Source of the DNA: Strongylocentrotus purpuratus
Taxonomy: Eukaryota; Echinodermata; Echinoidea; Camarodonta; Strongylocentrotidae
Assembly: GCF_000002235.5 (NCBI RefSeq)
Contig: NW_022145599.1
Coordinates: 27,727,856 to 27,791,855 of the forward strand
DNA length: 64,000 bases
Reading direction: 5' to 3'
The notes beneath the pieces are model-generated. The model ran no database searches. It had not been told where the DNA came from and saw only the letters and a list, made by a program, of their open reading frames with translations. Shown piece after piece: positions 58,794-64,000 of the stretch. Made by a program: the position numbers and the translations under genes. Numbering within the stretch: the stretch's first letter is position 1; each line of letters opens with the position of its first letter.

Positions 58794-61700
58794 TTATAAA
58801 CTAAGCCGGACGGGCGGTCTTGGCCTTCGGCCGCTCCTCCTCAGTTCGATGCCGTCCTTGGGATTAGTCTGTGTTCCAGCCTGTCGTTGATTCCTAGTAG
58901 TAAAAACATTTCGTGCATGTTGGGATAGTTCTCGGGCCCATGATGGCACGTTGGCTGAAAGGAAGGGTTTGAGTCTATCGTGATGAAGAAACGTCGTTTT
59001 TCCTCTCGGGCTACTGCGAATTTCAAATATTAATTCACTTAGCTTTCTCGTGATTACACAGGGGCCTATCCATCGTGCACTTTTAAGTTTAGGAGATAGG
59101 CCCTTGTGCCTAGTGGAGTCTAGACGGTAGACTAGGTCGCCGACTTCATAGTTGTTGACTGATGTACGCAAATCATAATTGCGCTTTTGCCTAGACGTAC
59201 TTCTCCCAATGTTGTCACGAGCTAGCTTCCATGATTGTTTCATTGTTTTGGCCATCCGGTTAGCATATCCTCCGATATCACTCGGTTCCTCGTCAATCGG
59301 GTCGATGTCGAGTGAAAACTCTAACGGTGTCCGTACTTCACGACCTAGCATGAGGAAATTAGGAGAAAATCCTATAGTTTCGTGTGTAGAACTTCTGTAC
59401 CCCGCCGTCAAAAGTGGTAAATTCTTGTCCCAGTCTTTTTGGTTTTTATCCACGAAAGATGAGATCATGTTAGCAAGAGTCAGGTTGAATCTTTCAATCA
59501 TTCCATTTGAGGAGGGGTGGTATGGAGTTGTTCTTGTCTTGGTAATTCCGAGTAATTTGCAGACGTCCTGAAATAGGTTAGATTCGAATGTCCTGCCTTG
59601 GTCAGAATGAAGCTCTAAGGGCGTTCCAAATCGAGATATGAATTCATTAACAAGTTTCTCGGCTACTGTCTCGGCGGTCTGGTCTGGGATGGCGTATGCC
59701 TCAATCCATTTAGTGAAAGTGTCACCTACAACCATGACGTATCTATTTCCATTGTCACTAACTGGAAGGGGGCCCATAATGTCAATTGCAATTCGATCCA
59801 TGGGGTGCCCGACATTATATTCTCCCAGTGGTGCCCTTGGCTTCGATGTTGGTCGTTTCCTAGCACCACATATTACGCAATTTGCTATGAATAGGCGGAC
59901 TGCTTCGTTCATATTGAGCCAAAAAAAACTGCGTGATATTCTACTTAATGTCTTTTTAGCTCCCAAATGTCCAGCGAAAATTGAGGCATGATTAGCTTCA
60001 ATCACACGGTTTTGTAACTTCTCCGGAACAACCAGTTGTAATCTTGTTGTGAGTTTTGAATTAGTGTCATGGCGTTTGTACAACAACCCATCAACAATTT
60101 GCAGCTGTTGCCAGGACAACCATAGGTTTCGAACAGTAGGACTCTTATCCTGCACAAGATTGCGTGCTGGTCTGTCAGGTGACTTGGTGAGCCAATCGAG
60201 CACGATCGCGACATTGGGGTCGTTCTTTTGCATAGTTATCAATTCTTCGCGGGTAAGATTTCCAATGATGACTCCCTGGAGCTCGGGCCTCCCCCCACTT
60301 ACAAAGTCTGACTGGCCATCGTTGTTAACATCATTACCTCGCTTATCAGGCGGCACCTTCTTCTGCGACGTCGAAGCACGATTCACTCTAGCTAATCTAC
60401 TTGGGATTGACCATAATCCTCCTCCAAACGACAATACTGCTCCATTCATAACATAATATCCTCCATGCACAACATTCTGCCAAAATACTGCCAAAATACC
60501 GAGGATACACACTGTCATAATTCCCCATAGCGTTCTACACCTTGTTATACTGCTGATCAAACTCATAAAGAAAGCGATGACGAACACAATCATGACGTAT
60601 AGTCCCTTCTTTACTTCAGGTCCCTTTCCTTGATGAGAACTTATTGGCGTAGTCTGACAGCTTGCGTCAGCTTGGATGTGTGAGGCCGGTTTCTGTGTTG
60701 GCCGGATACTTCTCGCGGAAAGCGGGATGATGTCGTCTTCTTCGAAGAAGTCAGACCATTCACGATGTCGCCTCTCACAGGTCTTACATCCTCCACATGG
60801 TAGTTTTTCGAGGATCGATGATTTGTCATAGCAGTCACATGTATCGGGATCACATGCGATTCTAGATAACGCGTCAGCATTGCCGTGCTTTCTCCCTTCC
60901 CGATGTTCGATCACGAAGTCGAATTGAGATAATCTCTCAATCCATCTAGCCATTTGATCAGTTGGTTCGCGAAATGACATTATCCATCTAAGAGATGAGT
61001 GATCAGTCCGGATCAAGAATTTTCTGCCAAACAGAAAATGACGGAAGTGGCAAACGAATGAGACAACTGCTAATAGTTCTCGACGTGTAGTGCAGTAACG
61101 ACGTTGTGTCTTAGTAAGAGATCGACTAGCGAATGCGACTGGTCTCTCCAATTCGCACTGGGCTGACTCATCCCACTGTAGTTGGGACAAAACAGCACCG
61201 ACGCCTGTAGCTGACGCATCAGTATCTAATATGAACATACCCTCATCATTTGGATATGCCATGCAATTATCACTCGTGATCGCTAGTTTCAGCTCATCGA
61301 AGGCAGATTGACATTCACTGTCCCACTCAAATGTGCGAGATTTTTCCATGAGGCGAGTCAAGGGTGAAGCGATAGATGAGAATCCACGGATAAATCTCCT
61401 GTAGTAAGAGCAAAGACCGATAAAAGATCTAACATCGGTTACCGTCTTGGGTGTAGGCCATTGGTGAATCCTATCTATCTTGTCGGGGTCGGGCTTGATG
61501 CCTTTTGCGCTCACTACATGCCCCAGATAGCATACTTCCGACTTCACTAGGTTGCATTTGCTTGGTTTTAGTTTTAGCCCTGCTTGGCCAAGACGAGAGA
61601 GTACCTCATTGAGCCTCTCGAGATGCTCTTCAAAGGTGGAACCGAGAACGATGATATCGTCGAGATAAAGGATTAAGGTTTTCCATTGCAAACCTTTCAT

Positions 61701-63098
61701 GAGAAGCTCCATACCCCGCTCGAACGTGCTCGGGGCATTGCATAATCCAAACGGCATCGTGATGTACTCGTAATGTCCGCTTCTAGTGCTAAATGCCGTC
61801 TTCTGCTGGTCCTCCTCCTTTAGTTCTATTTGCCAGTATCCGGATTGTAAATCTAAAGTGCTAAAGATTTTAGCACCTCCTATGCAATCAAGACAGTCCT
61901 CTATACGAGGAAGTGGATAAGCATCTTTCGTCGTCACTTCATTTAATTTGCGATAATCTACGCATGGCCTTGTTGATCCATCTCGTTTCCTTACATACAC
62001 CAGCGGGCTCGACCAGGCGCTCGTGGATTCGCGGATAACCCCTGATCGCAACTGTGTCTGAATTATCTCCTCCTCTTCTTCCACAAAAGCTCGAGGCGGG
62101 CGTCTTGGCCTCTGCTTAATGGGTGAGGCATTACCTGTGTCGATTGCATGCTTAACCAATGATGTTCGTCCTAAGTCATTTGGAGAAACTGCAAATGTCG
62201 ATTTATGCTTATCGAGTAGCTCAGCTAATTTGTCCCTCTCCTGTGTCGATGACAACTCTCCGCAGCTCCGATTATACAACGACTTTAAGTCTTCAGACCA
62301 ATCCTCAAACCTAGGTTTCCCTGATGCAGAGCTACCTTTTACAACATTAATATTTCGAGGAAGAGGCTTAGCTCCGTCACTACCTTCATGGTACACTTTG
62401 TCTATAAGCTGTAGGTTTGCGAGCTTGGTTCCGGCATGCACATGAATATCCACCCCAAGTGTGTTGGCTACGCGTACAGGCAAATCGATATCATTCCTAT
62501 TGATATCGATCACGCAGCTGGCTACATGGATTGGTTGTAATGTTTCTCCGCTATTCATGGGTTCAATCAATCCGTATGGAAGATCGCCTTTTAGTTTAGT
62601 GACATTAGCACTGCCGGCGATGATGAATTCAGAGTTAGCAGGGATAATGACGTCACGCTTGGCTATCACATTACAGCTCAAGTCAGAAATAATTTCGCAT
62701 TGAAACAAGCGATCATTCAAACGAAGCCCACGTCTAGGTTCAAGAATAAAGTTAAAGTGGTGCATGAAGTCAAATCCGAGAAGGCCCTCGTCACTTATAT
62801 CAGCCACGAAGACATTCCACTTGAATGTCATGTCCTCAAGTGTGATGTCGAGATCAATAGTCCCATAGATATGTAGTATTTCATCATTCGCTGCTTGAAG
62901 TTGAATGTCCTCTGTCGGCTCGTTAAGATGTTTACGCAAATCTATGTCTATACCTTCGTAAACTTTAGAGGAAATAACAGTCACTGCTGCGCCCGAGTCG
63001 ACCAAAAATTTAGCGTTTGCACCATGAACATTTGCTCCAATAAAAGCCGAAAGCCCTGTACTTTTGACGAGTTTAATTATTCTCGATGCATTACTCAC
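58794..63098 (-). CDS. pol: Gypsy pol polyprotein (PR-RT-RH-IN), 1434 residues
   Basis: One long frame. In order: aspartic protease (DSGAA near residue 33), reverse transcriptase (YLDD near 478), RNase H (DTDASATG near 622), a hydrophobic segment at about 828-880 with two probable helices, integrase zinc finger (HASIFAGHLG...CVICGARK, near 1035-1075), the integrase core D (IDIMGP), D (HSDQG) and E (NGMIERFN), and a GPY/F-type segment (WIGPCVITRK, near 1342). No chromodomain is seen at the C-terminus. It looks whole. Confidence 0.93.
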   Translation of the reverse strand: MSNASRIIKLVKSTGLSAFIGANVHGANAKFLVDSGAAVTVISSKVYEGIDIDLRKHLNEPTEDIQLQAANDEILHIYGTIDLDITLEDMTFKWNVFVADISDEGLLGFDFMHHFNFILEPRRGLRLNDRLFQCEIISDLSCNVIAKRDVIIPANSEFIIAGSANVTKLKGDLPYGLIEPMNSGETLQPIHVASCVIDINRNDIDLPVRVANTLGVDIHVHAGTKLANLQLIDKVYHEGSDGAKPLPRNINVVKGSSASGKPRFEDWSEDLKSLYNRSCGELSSTQERDKLAELLDKHKSTFAVSPNDLGRTSLVKHAIDTGNASPIKQRPRRPPRAFVEEEEEIIQTQLRSGVIRESTSAWSSPLVYVRKRDGSTRPCVDYRKLNEVTTKDAYPLPRIEDCLDCIGGAKIFSTLDLQSGYWQIELKEEDQQKTAFSTRSGHYEYITMPFGLCNAPSTFERGMELLMKGLQWKTLILYLDDIIVLGSTFEEHLERLNEVLSRLGQAGLKLKPSKCNLVKSEVCYLGHVVSAKGIKPDPDKIDRIHQWPTPKTVTDVRSFIGLCSYYRRFIRGFSSIASPLTRLMEKSRTFEWDSECQSAFDELKLAITSDNCMAYPNDEGMFILDTDASATGVGAVLSQLQWDESAQCELERPVAFASRSLTKTQRRYCTTRRELLAVVSFVCHFRHFLFGRKFLIRTDHSSLRWIMSFREPTDQMARWIERLSQFDFVIEHREGRKHGNADALSRIACDPDTCDCYDKSSILEKLPCGGCKTCERRHREWSDFFEEDDIIPLSARSIRPTQKPASHIQADASCQTTPISSHQGKGPEVKKGLYVMIVFVIAFFMSLISSITRCRTLWGIMTVCILGILAVFWQNVVHGGYYVMNGAVLSFGGGLWSIPSRLARVNRASTSQKKVPPDKRGNDVNNDGQSDFVSGGRPELQGVIIGNLTREELITMQKNDPNVAIVLDWLTKSPDRPARNLVQDKSPTVRNLWLSWQQLQIVDGLLYKRHDTNSKLTTRLQLVVPEKLQNRVIEANHASIFAGHLGAKKTLSRISRSFFWLNMNEAVRLFIANCVICGARKRPTSKPRAPLGEYNVGHPMDRIAIDIMGPLPVSDNGNRYVMVVGDTFTKWIEAYAIPDQTAETVAEKLVNEFISRFGTPLELHSDQGRTFESNLFQDVCKLLGITKTRTTPYHPSSNGMIERFNLTLANMISSFVDKNQKDWDKNLPLLTAGYRSSTHETIGFSPNFLMLGREVRTPLEFSLDIDPIDEEPSDIGGYANRMAKTMKQSWKLARDNIGRSTSRQKRNYDLRTSVNNYEVGDLVYRLDSTRHKGLSPKLKSARWIGPCVITRKLSELIFEIRSSPRGKTTFLHHDRLKPFLSANVPSWARELSQHARNVFTTRNQRQAGTQTNPKDGIELRRSGRRPRPPVRLSL

Positions 63099-63364
63099 TG
63101 TAGTTTTAAGGGCCGAAACCTGGTCGATTGGATCGGCCCCAGCTAGTTTCCCGCCTCGACATTATTTACGGATGGTAAGGGGTTGGCCTGTCGTTGATGC
63201 ATAGGCTGGGGATGTTGTACATGTTGTTGATGCTGTGGTGGTGGTGGTGCCTGTGGTACCCACATTTGCTGCTGTGTCTTTGGCTGGGGCTGGGGCGGCA
63301 CAAACTGTGGAGGTGCCCAGGCTTGTGGGACGAATGGTTGTTGTTGTTGATAGCAGCGGTTGTT

Positions 63365-64000
63365 TTAACGAGGATTAGGGCAGTTTCTAGCTAAATGCCC
63401 CTCCCTATCACACTCGTAACATCTGTTGTGCATGGGTCTACCACCTCGAGGTTGACGTCCTCTGTCATCATTCCCTCGCCTACCTTGCCGTCTATCTCCC
63501 GTTGTATTGGCATCTCTCGAATTTCTTTCCGCCTGATCCTTTAAGAGGGATGAGAGTGTGTTCAGTCTTTCGTCAATGGACATAACGCGACGTTCAAAAT
63601 CAGCAAGCCGGCCTTCGGTAACGCTAACCGATTGCGAGGATGACAGGGCCCTAATCGGCCGGTAGGCATTGGGGCTACTCTCCTCTCGCAGATTGAAATA
63701 CCGCTCGGCTATCTCACGGGCCTCTTGCAGGGATTTAGGTTCGTGCATTCCCACTGTTAATGTCATGTTTTGGTCTCCGATTCCTCGTAGAAAATGTCTT
63801 GTGCTAATGGTTTCTATTGTGTCGACGTCGGCACTCGGATAACCGAAAGTTGTCAGTCTTCTTACGTCGGCGGCATAATCGGCAATAGTCTCCTTCGGTC
63901 CAAGACGCCTTGCCTCCAACTGGGAGACGAATGAGGCCGGTGTTTTCCTATTTTCGAATCGCTCATTTAGCGCCGCTACCAGGTTATCGAAGTCCCCTGT
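63365..64000 (-). CDS. gag: Gypsy gag, C-terminal part
   Basis: The frame is open to the right edge. It contains a retrotransposon-gag-like helical segment (YAADVRRLTTFGYP, FLRGIGDQ, EAREIAERYF), a basic RG-rich stretch, and a CCHC zinc knuckle (CYECDREGHLARNC). A glutamine- and proline-rich coding stretch lies between gag and pol (about 63130-63360) in a different frame, as is common where Gypsy elements separate gag from pol. Confidence 0.88.
   Translation of the reverse strand, partial: TGDFDNLVAALNERFENRKTPASFVSQLEARRLGPKETIADYAADVRRLTTFGYPSADVDTIETISTRHFLRGIGDQNMTLTVGMHEPKSLQEAREIAERYFNLREESSPNAYRPIRALSSSQSVSVTEGRLADFERRVMSIDERLNTLSSLLKDQAERNSRDANTTGDRRQGRRGNDDRGRQPRGGRPMHNRCYECDREGHLARNCPNPR

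Larger units (their letters stand above)
54683..64000 (-). mobile_element. Ty3/Gypsy LTR retrotransposon, 5' end outside window
   Basis: Order on the minus strand: gag (open at the right edge), pol, a long 3' region, polypurine tract, 3' LTR. It looks largely whole in gag and pol; the 3' region is less clear. It lies to the right of the last exon of the serine protease, probably in an intron of that gene. A nested MITE in the 3' region shows that the element is not brand new. Age cannot be set without its other LTR. Confidence 0.85.

Noticed and set aside
58211-60456. Plus-strand open frames across the pol region
   Set aside because: Antisense shadows of the pol and 3' frames of the Gypsy element.

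Overview
The window looks like nuclear DNA of an intron-rich animal, most likely a marine invertebrate; echinoderm is my best guess, but nothing in the sequence proves it. Genes have many short exons with GT..AG borders. The spaces between them are full of short inverted-repeat transposons, LINE 3' ends, a Ty3/Gypsy element and long G or C homopolymer runs.

Layout: (1) 1-12576, minus strand: 15 coding exons of DNA topoisomerase III alpha (TOP3A); the C-terminal part lies beyond the left edge. Its introns hold MITEs, a 16-bp minisatellite, and decayed local copies of two of its own exons. (2) 12577-23300: no host gene recognised. This stretch has inverted-repeat elements, hairpins and a 3.1-kb hAT-like composite (18275-21349) carrying an internal tandem array and a LINE insertion, then a 1-kb minisatellite. 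(3) 23533-26827, plus strand: a two-exon gene for UQCC4/CCSMST1, a mitochondrial complex III assembly factor. Its intron contains a tandem duplication interrupted by a near-perfect 597-bp palindrome. (4) 26828-32800: intergenic, with several MITEs. (5) 32829-33661, minus strand: complete coding sequence of replacement histone H3.3 in two exons. A possible distal promoter with five CCAAT boxes and a non-coding first exon lies near 37.6-37.9 kb. (6) 38.5-50 kb: mostly repeats, plus a decayed THAP-domain gene (42061-43451) that lies between inverted copies of one repeat. (7) 50875-51445: a mariner-type MITE. (8) 54053-54220, minus strand: last exon of a trypsin-like serine protease. (9) 54683 to the right edge, minus strand: a Ty3/Gypsy LTR element with its 3' LTR, a long pol frame and part of gag, probably inside an intron of the protease gene.

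The host genes are unrelated housekeeping or secreted functions and form no operon or pathway. The most unusual observations are a two-helix hydrophobic segment between RNase H and integrase in the Gypsy pol, the repeated self-duplication of TOP3A exon ends, the large palindrome with clean 9-bp flanking repeats, the composite hAT-like element with an internal satellite, and the THAP relic between inverted repeats. I found no CRISPR, operon, rRNA or tRNA gene.
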